From Centropus unirufus (Eukaryota > Chordata > Aves > Cuculiformes > Centropidae), in assembly GCA_013397695.1 (NCBI GenBank), contig VYZI01000029.1, forward strand, positions 3,625,510 through 3,689,509: a stretch of 64,000 nt of DNA. The letters are read 5' to 3'. Below, piece by piece: positions 51,201 to 62,684 of the stretch. The notes beneath the pieces are model-generated. The model searched no databases. It was not told where the DNA came from and was given only the letters and a program-made list of their open reading frames with translations. The translations under genes were made by a program, and so were the position numbers. The stretch's first letter is position 1. The number at the start of each line of letters is the position of its first letter.

Positions 51201-54200
51201 CAGTCCTTGCAAAAAGAAGAAAATAAAATCTATTTCATCTAAGTCTAGGGGTTTCTGCAAGGTGTTGAGATGTGACACCAGAGATGGCTTACCTGGCCCA
51301 GACAGGCTCAGGAGAGGTGTGTGATGCTCTCATGGTTTCTTGAGCTGTTGCCCAAGGAGCAGGTACCACAGCAGCTGCAGCAAGCGAAATAATGGCAAGT
51401 GGGTTGCGTTTGCAGGGTAAGCTATGAAAAGTTACCAGTGTGTGCTAGGCTCATTCTGAACAAGTTGTGGTTAGGTACTGTGGTTACAGCAGACAATTGC
51501 TGTGCGTTGTGCATAATGCATAACGGACAGGGCTGTGGTATGCAGATAAAAAAACCGTGGGGTGGATATTGCACTAAAACATGCTTCTCTGGGTGTGAAA
51601 AAAGGATAAAGTTAGTCTATTAGGAAAGCCCTAGCTTTGACCTGCATGCCAAAAACTAGTCTGAACTAGTTGGCGTGGATGAAAATCACAAAAAAGTGAA
51701 GTTAAATTTGGTTCTAATAAATCCCCATGAGCTGCCCCTTCATGCTACCAGTAATTTGCTTTTTGTTAGCATTTATCTGTGGAGGAATCCTTCCTAGTTG
51801 CAGTTATCTTCAGAAGTGAAAAAATGCGGATTTTTACAGATTATTTCCCCTGTCAGGATGTTTCTTCTGAGTACAGTATCCCTAAAAAATCCACCTGCAG
51901 TTTCTCCCATGGGCAGTGAATACTGGACTCTTACCCTCTTGATGTCTTCTGCCCCTGCTCCTCAGCTCTCGGCAGCCACCCAAAACTTCAGCCTTTGACT
52001 TTACCAGGTATTCTCCATGTCTGAGGCATCCAAGGCTAATGCTGTTGGCCTGGGGGAGTTAGGCTTCTCACTATGGGTATCTGGAGACTTCCTTCTTCCA
52101 TGTGTAACCCCACTTTATAAATTTCCACACACAAATATCCATCTTTGTATCTAAAATAAAAAGGGGGCCATACTTACTACTATCTGGAGGTCCTCCAGCT
52201 CAGATATCCACACAAGCATTCCCCTTCGGCCCTCTTTCCTTCTGGTGTCACTGGTCACTTGAGGCTCTGTGGCTGAAAGGCAGCTGAATTAAGATGGTCC
52301 ACTTCATGTGCTCTGAGCTGGAAGGAAAAACGGCTCAGCATGCCCCACTACGTCAGAGTGAAAAGATTTTCCCAATGTCTGCTTACACACACGTATGGTA
52401 CAAATGGATACATGGAGTTCACACTGGGAGGAACTCTAGTTCCTCATAAAACACTTCTGTTGTCTTCACATCACGTCTGAGTTTAAATTGTTTGCCCAGC
52501 CTTATTTCTTTCTGAAGTTTTTTCTCTGCTACATTCCTGCTAATATTCTGTACCTATGATCCTTTTGATCAAATAAAACACAGCAATTCATAATGCCTCC
52601 AAGACTAATCTTTGCATATTACTTATTGCATGAATATTAGATTTCTAAATGGATTTCCTGGATTTGCTGGTTACAGTTTTATTGGTTTAAGAAGTGATTA
52701 TACCACAGACTGCCACTTGCTCATCAGAATTCACTTACATGCATGCTAGTAGATTATGATAAATTAATTATACAAAAATGCAGATTTATGAACTCGTTCT
52801 CCTATTTTGGTGTAAAAAACATATGTTCTAAAGCCTTTCTAAGCCACTCTCAGAATCTTGGCCAAAACCTTCCCTTAACCATACAAAGAATTCCATACTT
52901 TTTCCAATAGAAATTCTTGATTTTTCTGAAGACTAATTATGTGTTAAAATAACTAATGGCTAAATAACCGTGTAGGAAAAAATAGAACTATGTCTTATGA
53001 GGCCCACTTGTGCACATTTGAAGAAGACAGACTCCTGAGAATGCTAAAAAGTGCGCCATTACACTGATTGCAATCTGAAATATGCATTTATTAAGGGAAA
53101 AATCACATTTCCACCAGAAGATTTTGCATCGACATTCTAGTAGCGGAAGTAACTGCTAAAACCCTGGTGCCATAAACACATCCCTAGTTGGGCACGAGCT
53201 TCTGAGCAGAATAAAGCCATCCATTTAAGTGTTTACAGAAATATGGGAATGATAACTCTAGTAAATAAACAAAAATAGCAGAAAAAACGTTTTTGTTTTA
53301 TACCTGTGACCACTTGCGTATGAGCAGTATCACATTTCTGTTGAAGATCAGACTTCCTTTCTCTTCTGCAGCGTTGTCAGCCATGTGATTCATGAGTCAT
53401 ATCTAGTCCTTTGTATACGGAGCTCATTGAATATTCAGATTCTACAGGGTATAAATTATCAAGTAATTGAAATAATTCTTTTATCCTGTTGGCTGGGGGG
53501 GAAGGGAAGGAACCCAGGCCTCCCAAATGTGAAATTTTGGAGGAAATTTTAATTTAGTCCTTGCAGTGCTGCATCCTCGAGTTTGTCATGGCTTATTCTG
53601 AAAACAACCGCTCTGAGAGGTGTAAGATGACCTGTTCTCCCTTGTTCTTTTGGCTCGTTGTTTTATGATAGGAAGATGGAAAAGAGAGGGGTGTAGGAAA
53701 CCTGAGACCCATATTTGATGAAAGTACGTATATGCTGTGGCAGAGGGCAGGTCTAGAAAAGAGACAAAACTGAGTTGGAGGCAGGGAAAACAGTATGGGA
53801 AAGAAGATAAAGGAACAAGAGAAAAGCAATGATATGATACTAAATCTTCCCCATTAATGATGCGGAATGGTGACAATGAAGCATTAAAGAGATTTTCGAA
53901 AGCAGTTAGCTCCATTTTGAGATGGCCCAGTTAAGTGTTTAATGATGCAGATAGTTCCCCTCTGGGATGTTCGGAAGTCTCTAATTGCCCAATTCCTCCA
54001 GGAAAACTATCATGTATTTTGTGTTAATCCATATAAACACACACCATGGACGTGTTCCACTGACAGCAATGGATGGTTCTCCTGTAAAAGCTCCAAGTGT
54101 GTGGGCCAGAACGGTGAAACAGCCCACGACTATAATTATAAAGAAGGCTTTTCTCAAATGGAGTGTCACACTCCTGCCTGAGCTGGATGGAATCACTTTC

Positions 54201-57200
54201 TTGCACTCCACTGCAGAGTACAAATTCCTACTTTCCCACAGTACTGTAAGTGGCTGTTGGCTGAGGCATTGGAGAAGAGGAAGGAAGAGGGAGTCTGGAA
54301 ATACACACGGAGGGGCAAGAAAAGTAGTCAATGACATAAAATGGAGCACATTTGCAGCTTTTCTTTTATCAACCAGGAGTCCGTTCCCTTCAGTAACCCC
54401 AGGCAGGAAACAGGAGGAAAGAAAGAAACACCTGTAAAAGGGATACAGGAGATATTATTTAAATAATTCGATCTCAAAACATTTTTACTATTTTAATTGC
54501 TTAATTGAAATAATTGCAGTTGACAGCCTGCCTTTAATTATGTGACCTTCTGTGGGTGTGCATTTTATGATTTTTTGTTTTGTTTCCTATGGAAACAGAC
54601 TTTTGCAATTGTTGAAGGTGTCAGTCAGACTTTCCATCTCTCCTCAAAGGAAGACTTTGGATTTGCTCAGCCGAATAGGAAAGAGAGTAGAAGTTTCAAG
54701 TATAATTAAATTCTTAAAAGTTTCCTGAAAATCAATGGAAGAAGGGCAAATGAATGCCAATGCTGTGCAAAGGGATTGGTCATTGTGCACTGCCATCCTA
54801 AGCCTCGCATAATGAGATGGCTTGGGCTTATCTAAGTCCATCACTACTAGAGGTGAGGGTCCAGCTCCCCCTTCCTTTTCTGTCTTTAAGCTGCATGTTT
54901 TCTCCTCTCACTTTTTGCCAGCTCTTGCACCTATGGGATGCCTCCATGAGCACATCTGGTTGAGCCTGAAGTTCAGTAGCAGCCCAGACCGATCTGACTA
55001 CTGCCCACAGTCCTACTTTCTGCCCTTGCGTTGTATCTATTTAAATTTATATTATATATCTTTATAAAGAGGAGAAGCCTTCCATCTTTCACTTCCCGTT
55101 CCCTGGGCAATGTGTTCCTGCCCCTCCCTTTTACCAGTCCTGGATGCTTTGTCATGTCTTTGCTGAGTCATTTCAGCATGATAAAGTGGCAGAAAATTAA
55201 CTCGGTAAAAAAAAAAAAAAAAAAAAAGCAAACAGTTTTCTATTTCTGCTGCTACTTTTGTTCCAAGACAGCTCAGCAAAACACTCCATGAGTGGTAAAA
55301 GGGTTGGAGTAGAGGAGGGGACAGGACAAGTGCCACCCTTCACTGCTGGCTTAGGAGCTGGGAAAGGCTTCACTCCACTGGTGCCAGCGAGCTGGAAGCT
55401 CTGCTCAGCCTCTCATCCATTTTACATCATTTCTCTTCTGGTCATTTGGTGCAGCCAGCTGGCCACCAGTCAGCAGGTGTGCTGCTCCCAGTTAGCCACA
55501 GTACACGATCCTCTTGTCACATGGAGGGGTATCGTGTGGACCATGGGGGAAAAAAGCAAGGGGCTTTAGGTGCTGGGGCCAGGAAAACCAGTTTTGTTTC
55601 ACCCCCTGCTCACACAGATACGTGCTTTTATACTAATTGTGTCAAACACAAAAAATGAGGCACAATAGTAAGGAGTTTAGCAACAAAGACACCTCGAGAC
55701 CAGAAAGCACATGTGCTGTGACGAGTACAGATGGGCATGACCCATGATCCTATGCTTATTTCTCTGAAGCCCTAAGTTCACTTCCCTTACGTATTATGGG
55801 TGGGGGGAGGAAAGTGGTTTCAAAGGGGAAGCTTGCTGAAATACTGGTTTGGTGAACTGGGATTAGGATAAAGCTTCCTGAACTCCGTTCATCAAGAATC
55901 AGTAGTGTGAGTGCCTGACCTTCAATGAATTATACAGAAATTTCTGTGTAGTTCCAACCAATTAAATGATGCTGTTCTGCATCAAACAATGATGAATACA
56001 AGGGTTTTCACAGGGGACCAAAACATCAAACAAACTGGAATTCACTCCACAGCCTAAGCAGTGTTCTATACTGACATATGATGTAAGACTGTGGGAAATC
56101 ACTTCCTGGCTCCAGTGGGGAAACGTTTGATGTGTTCCAAGACTGATAACACTGGAAAATTTGGGTTTTTGTTCCTCATGTTATTGTACTTTCCTGGCCC
56201 TTTCTCTTGGTTGGCTCATTTTCTTTGTCCGCTTCCCAGAATGAAAGACTTTCTTCTTTCCATCACTCAAATTAGAGTAAGAAGAAATGTTAAATAGGGA
56301 TAAAGTACCACACTGATGACCTCACACAGTGCTCATGTTTATTTTTCCAGTTTAAGTTGTAAGATCTTGAGGTAGACTCTTCTAAGTTTTGGGAGCAGTC
56401 ATTGATCTGGGAAGCATGGACAGTTCTGAAAATGTCTGGATTCTGACTGCATTTTTAAGGAGAATTCTCATTTTATTCTGCTGGCATACGTTAAAATATC
56501 CATGAATTCTTATCCAAAGCAATGAAGCTATATGCTAAGAAGCCAAAGTAGTAAGTTGAAAAACTATAAAAATACTCTGGACTCTATACGATCAAGCCAT
56601 TTCAGGTTTTTGAGTGATAAAAACCTGTGTTTCTAATGCTTCAAAATGGAAAAAGTCACCCCAATCAAGATACGCGGTTTTAACGTGCAGCAGCTAAATA
56701 CGAAATTGGTTCTGGTCTCCAAAGCTTGCCATGAAAAAGCTTTTTTACCTCCTCTTGCCTGCTTAACTCACCTGCTGCAAAGAAGTATACTGATATATAT
56801 AACACTTGGTTGGAAGACTCTGTAAATGGACTTTCAAATACAGGAACCAAGAGACACTTTTGGGCCTGCTTAAGTTGATCAGGTTGTTGTAATGAAAGCC
56901 TCTCTTGGTTTTTTGATTCTGTAGTGATTCTGATGTGCATTCTCACTCTCTCTTGTGGCTGACTCTGACAAAACATATTATTTCTAGTTTGTTCAGAATT
57001 GTTTTCAAGGAAATTTCGTGCTTTCACAAAATTAACAGTTAGTGTTGGTAAGACTAAAATGATGGGTCACTGTCCAAGCAGTGTTACAGGGAGAGGTTAC
57101 TTCTGGAAAAATAGCTGAGAAAAAGGAGAAAAATATTTGGTCATTAAAACAGGTATATTGTAGAGGACTCCTAGCATTATGTGCTCTTGACATTGTAAAC

Positions 57201-59548
57201 TGGCATGTCTGATGTACTGCAGTATTCAGCAAGTCTGAACCCGCAAGGCTATTTTTAATGTCTCGTGAGACAATGGTATCATCACTACTTTGTTTGAATT
57301 TATTTTTCAAAATTCATTGTGAAAAATGTAGAAAATGTGTCCATGCCAGTGCCTAGCTTTCTTTCCACCTGTAATAATATCAGAAGACCTTTCAGTTCAA
57401 AACCTGTCACTTCATCCTCTTTTTTTGATTGAAAATAAAAAGGAATTTGTTTGGCAGTGCAAGACGTCTGGAATACAGATACCTTATGTCCAAAACACTA
57501 CAGTCTGGAAGTTTGTGTTTATGTAATCACTTAAATACTTCGATAATGCTTGCAGCATAGTCAGGCAGATTCTGCCATGGAGCATGGTGACAGATGTTCT
57601 ATATATGTAAGGTGACGTGTCATCACAACAAATTCACTTCCCTGTTGTTTTAAGACTTGCCCTTACGACACCTCCACGCTGCAGACAGGGTACAAGATAG
57701 CAACTTTCAGTGGCAACAGCTCTTTCATTAGCATCTTCTTAACACATAGATAGTCTATTTTTAAAATAAGAAATGTTGCTGCAATGTGTCCGTCTATTGC
57801 ACAAGATCAACCTGAGCCATGGATAAGAAATCAGAAGAGTATATACCATAACACGTGATTCTACAAAGTTTGATCGAGAGAGAATATTTGTTCTACCTAC
57901 TGTGTTTAAGATTTAGTGTATTCAGTGCCTCCAACATGATTTCATGAATGTTCTGAATGAACGATAACAAATGCGCTCAATAATAATGGAATTGTGTGAA
58001 ATATTACCTGTATGAAGTCTTTTCTTGTAGGAAACTTTTCAAATTGTTTTAAAAGCAACTTCAAAGAGGTGTTGATAGTGTGCCAACAATATTTGCATAA
58101 GGACCTCAACAATACTCTACGTTCCAATGCAATACTGATACTGATTAGGAAGTGGAACAGGCTATCATGTGAAAACTACAATGCGAGGCACTGGATGATC
58201 CTGCGACAATCAAACTAGGCTCACTACTAAAAGTAGAAGCGTGTTCTCCAACTTTGAGTTTTACAACTATTTTTCCTGGCGCTTCTCAAATTTCTTTGTG
58301 TGTTTCTCTCTATTAATATGACTGAAGTTCACTTCCCAACCACACTGTCTTAAAACCCACGAGAAATACTGTGGAGTAAGACAGCAGCTTAAACGAGGTG
58401 CTGGTATTGTTTACGAATGTTTTGCTTCTGAAGGGTGTTTCTGAAATTAGCCTGAGTGCCACCTGCAAAGATAAGCCAACAATGACATTTTTACGTAAAC
58501 TGTTTGCTCTATTTGTGAATGTTTAAAATACTTAATAATCTCCGGAGAGTTTAGTGCTATTTGACATGATGCAGTCATTAATATTGTGAAAGCATTGAAG
58601 ACAGATCTTCAGCGATATGCTAATAAAAACCTGAGGAAGTCTAAAAACGCTTGTCAGTGAACCTCAATTTCTGCCAGCAGCCTTCTGCTGGCAGAGACTG
58701 ATGCTCTATTTGGGAAGATAGAAGGAAAAGTTATTAGCTGTTTATGAAGAACATTTCAAAGAATAAAAATGCCATGAAATCTAACTTCTGAGATAGCAGA
58801 CAAACTGTTGACAACAGGCACTGCAGGAGGAGGAGATGAGAAGGAACAGTACAGCAGCATCTATTACACGTGGGCAAGAAAGACGCCAATGTGTTTCCAT
58901 GAGAGATGATATCAGAAACTGGTTTTATATCCTGCTATCCACTTGCCAAGGCAAAGACTACTCCTTTACACCTTGTAGAGGGAGACACCCCTCCATATTT
59001 TTCCCACATGGCATTAGCATTCCCAAAGTTATTCTTGAGTATCAATAAATGGATCGTAGAATCACCAGCAAAGTGTCTACCAGGCTGCTCTGTGTAATTT
59101 TGTTACCACAGTAATTAATTTCCTCCAAGCAAGGGGGAGTATCCAGTACTGGTCAATCTGTTCCATGGTTGCTTTGTTATCAGACACTGTTTATGGGTGA
59201 AGAACTAGCTTATTATTATTAAAGGGATAAATTCCAAAATTAGAAACGGAATTATGAAAACAGAAAACACATTGCCTATGTACAAGGACTCAGCTGCATC
59301 CTCTTGCTGTGTTTTTGGTGCCACTCCCAGGACAACAGGCTGACTGTAATATATCTTAAGTTTCTCCAGATTTTTTTTTCAGTTGCTTTTGGGATTTTTG
59401 AACTGAAGCTTTTTTCCTACCACGTCCCAAAACAGTCCATTCTCTGTAGGTTACACAGCCCTGTTAGTAAGTCGCAAACTTTTGTGAAAGATGCATAAAA
59501 GTGAAACCCTTGTCAGCACCGCACATGACCGCTTATCTCTAGCAGTTC
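51201..59548. other. Intergenic spacer, no gene recognised
   Basis: AT-rich DNA. A region at 53,940-54,440 is open in several frames on both strands (up to 150 codons plus, 122 codons minus) but shows no recognisable similarity. A pure run of 21 A at 55,207-55,227 is the longest homopolymer of the window. No CR1 copy, RNA gene or conserved exon is recognised. Confidence 0.55.
55207..55227 (+). repeat. Poly-A run (21 nt)
   Basis: Twenty-one consecutive A residues preceded by GGCAGAAAATTAACTCGGT. There is no AATAAA shortly upstream and no recognisable parent gene, so a processed pseudogene tail is not supported. Confidence 0.85.
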
Positions 59549-60005
59549 CTAGAATCATACAATCACTTATGTTGAAAAACACCTTTTTTTAAGATCATTC
59601 AGTCCAACCGTAAATCTAATGTTGCCAAGTTCACCACTAAATCATGTCCCTAAGCGCCACATCTATATGTTGTTTAAATACCTCCAGAGATGGTGACAAC
59701 ACCACTTCCCGGGGAAGCCTCTTCCAATGCTTGACAACTCTTTCAATGAAGTACTATTTCCTAATATCCTGTCTAAACCTCCCCTGACACAACTTGAGGC
59801 CACTTCCTCTCATCCTATCGCTAGTCACTGGGGACAAGACCAACACTCACCTCCTTACAACCTCTTTTTAGGCAATTATAGAGATCAAAAAGGTCTCCCC
59901 TCAGCCTCCTCTTCTCTAAACAACCCCAGTTCCTTCAGATGTCCTTCCAGAGATGTGCTCCAGAATCTTCACCAGTTTTGTTGCTCATTGGATGCACATG
60001 AAAAC
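59549..60005 (-). repeat. CR1 LINE fragment, reverse orientation
   Basis: Plus-strand reverse-complement CR1: AGAATCATACAATCACTTAT, CATTCAGTCCAACCGTAAAT, AATACCTCCAGAGATGGTGA, CTTGAGGCCACTTCCTCTCA, GTCTCCCCTCAGCCTCCTCT. It is more diverged than the copy at 50.6 kb. The 5' side fades near 60,000. Confidence 0.92.
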
Positions 60006-60389
60006 CATACTAGGAAGAAACAACTGCAAGCCCCTTGGAGAGTGTTTGTCCCTTAGCTGTTGGAAGCCCCTCTCCCTGGGCTCTCTGCAGGTGAAATCAC
60101 TACCAGTGCCATTTCACACTGGCACGGTACTGGGCAAGAAGGGCTCAGTGCAGGATTGTGTTTCTGGAAAAGCTTTTTCTACATGGCTTGTACCATTCTG
60201 GGAAGCGTCTCATGAAGGCAGGACAGAGTAAGGGTTGATGAACACACCAGCATTGCCAGACAAGCCCATTTCTCCCAGCAATGTAACGGAGCAGGTGGGG
60301 GCTCTCACTGAAGCAGTGAAACATTTCCATGTGCGGACACAAAAAGGGATAGCAATCCGCTGGCTCATCCCAGCACTGCGCAGTCGAGT
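60006..60389. other. Short unassigned spacer between two CR1 fragments
   Basis: About 380 bp of unique-looking, moderately GC-rich sequence separating two CR1 copies of opposite orientation. Neither strand shows a recognisable gene. Part of it may be further, unrecognised repeat. Confidence 0.5.
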
Positions 60390-60804
60390 CCTCTCTTCCA
60401 AGGACAGGCTGAGAAAGTTGGGGTCGTTCAGCCTACAGAAGGGAAGGCTCAGAGGAGACCTTGTAGCAGCCTTCCAGTACTTAAAGGGGACCTCCAGGAA
60501 AGCCGGGGAGGGGCTCGTTATCGGGGAGCGCAGGGACAGGATGAGGGGTAACCGTTTTAAGCTGAAAGAGGGGAGATTTAGATTAGCTATTAGGTAGAAA
60601 TTTTTAACTGTGAGGGTGGCAAGGCACTGGCACAGGTTGTCCAGAGGAGCCATGGATTCCCCATCCCTGGAGGTGTTCAAAGCCAGGTTGGATGAGGCTT
60701 TGAGCAACTCGATCCAGTGGGAGGTGCCCCTGCCCGTGGCAGGGTGTTTGGAACTGGGTGAACTTTAAGGTCCCTTCCAAGCCAAACCATCCTGTGATCC
60801 TGTG
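60390..60804 (+). repeat. CR1 LINE fragment next to the ZDHHC14 CpG island
   Basis: Well-preserved CR1 3' portion: GACAGGCTGAGAAAGTTGGG, TCGTTCAGCCTACAGAAGGG, GGATGAGGGGTAACCGTTTT, GATTCCCCATCCCTGGAGGT, then CAAACCATCCTGTGATCCTG at the 3' end. It carries less damage than the other copies and lies directly against the GC-rich block that follows. Oriented in the same direction as ZDHHC14. Confidence 0.95.
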
Positions 60805-61123
60805 ACTTTGGGTAGTGGGAACAGAAGCCCCAGGATGCGCCGTGGAAACAGCGCCCAGCTGGACCCACCAGAGGCTGCAGCCCCGGCTCTCGGGCCTCGC
60901 TGAAATCAAACCGGGACATAAACACCGGCCGCGGCCGTGCCCAGCCCACGGGGCACGCAGTGGGAAGGCCGGGCGACCCCACGGGAACAGCGGCGGGCGG
61001 GAAGCGCAAGGAACACACGAAGCCGCCCCCGGCCCCACGCGGGGCGCCCCGCCCCGCTCTCGCCTCGTTCCCGCGCTGCCCGGCGGGCCCGCCCCGCCCC
61101 CTCCCGCTGGGGCGGCCCGCGGG

Positions 61124-61142
61124 GCATGCTGGGGCTTGTAGT
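61124..61142 (-). promoter_or_regulatory. ZNF143/Staf-type motif (minus strand)
   Basis: The minus strand reads ACTACAAGCCCCAGCATGC, a close match to the ZNF143 (Staf) site ACTACAATTCCCAGAATGC used in many CpG promoters. It differs from that consensus only in the central bases and one flanking position. Confidence 0.75.
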
Positions 61143-61193
61143 CCTCTCCTCGCTCTCCGCGCGGCGCGCCCCACACGGAAGCGGGGCAGCGAA

Positions 61194-61212
61194 ACTACAA
61201 CTCCCAGCAGGC
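61194..61212 (+). promoter_or_regulatory. ZNF143/Staf-type motif (plus strand)
   Basis: The plus strand reads ACTACAACTCCCAGCAGGC, a strong match to the ZNF143/Staf consensus. It lies 51 bp from the minus-strand copy, with the two pointing away from each other. An ETS core CGGAAG occurs between them at 61,176-61,181. Confidence 0.8.
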
Positions 61213-61452
61213 GGACGGGGCGAGCCCCTGGGGACCCCTGCCCGACCCTCCACGGGGAAGGAGGCAGTTCCCGCTAGTTCGGGCCGCCTCTTTTTCTCCT
61301 ATCGCACAACTCGTTCGCGGTCGGCTCCTTGCAGCAAGGGGAAAACCGGGGCCGCGGCCGCCCGGGGCTCGGCGGCGCGTGCGCGCGTGCCGGGGGAGGG
61401 AAAGGAGGGGGCGGCGCAGGCACGCGGCGCCCCGCCCGGCAGCGGCGATGGG

Positions 61453-61472
61453 GCTGGGATAGGCTGGGATAG
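61453..61472 (+). repeat. Two-copy 10-bp tandem repeat in CpG island
   Basis: GCTGGGATAG occurs twice in direct succession within the ZDHHC14 CpG island. Confidence 0.9.
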
Positions 61473-61695
61473 GCTTGTGGGGGGGCGCTCGGGGCCGGTG
61501 TTCCCGGGGAGCTGCGTGCCCTCCGGCTTGGGAGCGGTCCGTGCCCGGCGCTGCGCTCGCCTCCCCGCGGAGATGAAGAGGCGGCAGCCGGGTTTGGCTG
61601 CCGGGGAGAAGAAGCCCGGGTAGAGGCTCCGCGGAAAGGAAGAAAAAAAAAACAAAAAACAGGGAGCGGGGTGGGAAAGTGTGCGCTGTCCGGCG

Positions 61696-61789
61696 NNNNN
61701 NNNNNNNNNNNNNNNNNNNNNNNNNNNNNNNNNNNNNNNNNNNNNNNNNNNNNNNNNNNNNNNNNNNNNNNNNNNNNNNNNNNNNNNNN
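61696..61789. other. Assembly gap (94 N) in the ZDHHC14 CpG island
   Basis: Undetermined bases flanked on both sides by extremely GC-rich sequence, about 0.9 kb upstream of the ZDHHC14 start codon. It may hide promoter or leader sequence. Confidence 0.99.
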
Positions 61790-62290
61790 CCCGGCGGCCG
61801 GAGCCCCGCGCCCTCGCTCCCGCCCCGCGGGGCTGCGGGGCCGGCGCGTAGCGGGAGGCGGGGGCTGAGAGGCGGGGAGGGAGGATGGGGAGGACCCGCT
61901 CCCGCCGCGCCGCTGCTTGTCGGGGAGCGGGCCGCCTCGGGATCGGAGGGAGCCGCGTCGCTGGAGTCGTGAGGAGCGAGCCCTGCGCTTCCCGCTGAGC
62001 CGCGGGAAGGAGAGAGCTTGGAGTGTTTCTCGGAAGCTGGAGCTGCAGCCCGCCCGCTGCCTTTTATTTCCCTTCTCCCCCTTTTCAATGGTCTGCGGCG
62101 CGCGCCCCTCGAGGGGACGCTTTAGGAATGGTCATTTTTAGCAGGGAAATCTGCGGCGCGGCGGGGGACGGTAACAAATCTCGGTGACCGAAAGACTCGA
62201 TCGCTAAACCTCGCCCTGTCCAGCCGCCCGGCCCCCGGGAGAGCCCGGGGCGTGCGTGGGAAGGAGAAAGGAAACCCTCCCATTCGAAAA

Positions 62291-62684
62291 TAAACTTGGG
62301 AGGGAAAAAAAAAAAAAAAAGACTTTTCTTTTTGGACAGTCTAACCGCTTTATAATTACTTTTTTTTTTTTTTGCTTGTTTTGTGATAAGTTGTTTTAAA
62401 AAGGATTGTCCTACATGGTTGTTTTATAACTGGTGGAGGAAGGAAGGATCCCTCTCAAGCGTTTCTGACGTGACAGCTTTGATTTCCGAAGAGTTAACTG
62501 GTGTTTGCATGATACACCTATCGCTGGTCTGGTAGCAGACTTTTCAGCTTTTTATTTGCTTTTTTAATTATTATTTTTTTTTATGAACTGCGGCCGGTGG
62601 TGAGGGCTGGTCAGAAGAACATTTGCACCTCCATATATTGCGTATATTTTTAGTGGGGTTCTCCCCACATTTTACTCCTTCTTG
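62291..62684 (+). other. ZDHHC14: Presumed 5' leader of ZDHHC14 with three short uORFs
   Basis: Composition changes abruptly from CpG island to AT-rich sequence with an A16 run (62,305-62,320) and a T14 run (62,360-62,373), yet the stretch is directly continuous with the coding start. No 3' splice site is forced between them. Three ATG-stop frames precede the main ATG: 62,415-62,429 (MVVL), 62,509-62,535 (MIHLSLVW) and 62,583-62,603 (MNCGRW). Whether the transcript really includes all of this is inference. Confidence 0.5.
62305..62320 (+). repeat. Poly-A run upstream of ZDHHC14
   Basis: Sixteen consecutive A residues just downstream of the CpG island, followed 40 bases later by a T14 run (62,360-62,373). 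The two could pair in a transcript that includes both. Confidence 0.85.

Larger units (their letters stand above)
60830..62290 (+). promoter_or_regulatory. ZDHHC14: CpG island / promoter region of ZDHHC14
   Basis: About 1.4 kb of very high GC and CpG density, broken by an N gap. It contains GC boxes (GCCCCGCCCCCTCCCGC near 61,091-61,107), a divergent pair of ZNF143-type motifs with an ETS core between them (listed separately), and a two-copy GCTGGGATAG repeat at 61,453-61,472. Long open frames across it (up to 297 codons) are by-products of high GC, not proteins. The transcription start is not determinable here; the block lies 0.4-1.9 kb upstream of the ZDHHC14 start codon. Confidence 0.75.

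Noticed and set aside
51399..51623. Cysteine-rich 74-codon plus-strand frame
   Set aside because: It opens with GTG instead of ATG, has no in-frame ATG until past the middle, no signal peptide and no recognisable cysteine spacing.
55040..55227. Possible processed pseudogene ending in a 21-base A run
   Set aside because: No AATAAA occurs at the right distance, no parent gene is recognised in the preceding bases, and I see no flanking duplication.
60210..60707. 165-codon minus-strand frame and a 120-codon plus-strand frame (60,235-60,597)
   Set aside because: Both lie in the CR1 fragment. The frames translate CR1 3' sequence, not a host gene.
61195..62088. 297-codon minus-strand frame and a 228-codon plus-strand frame (60,937-61,623) in the CpG island
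   Set aside because: Composition is Ala/Arg/Gly/Pro/Ser-rich as expected for any frame of CpG-island DNA. Frames are open on both strands at once, one spans an N gap, and neither resembles a known protein.
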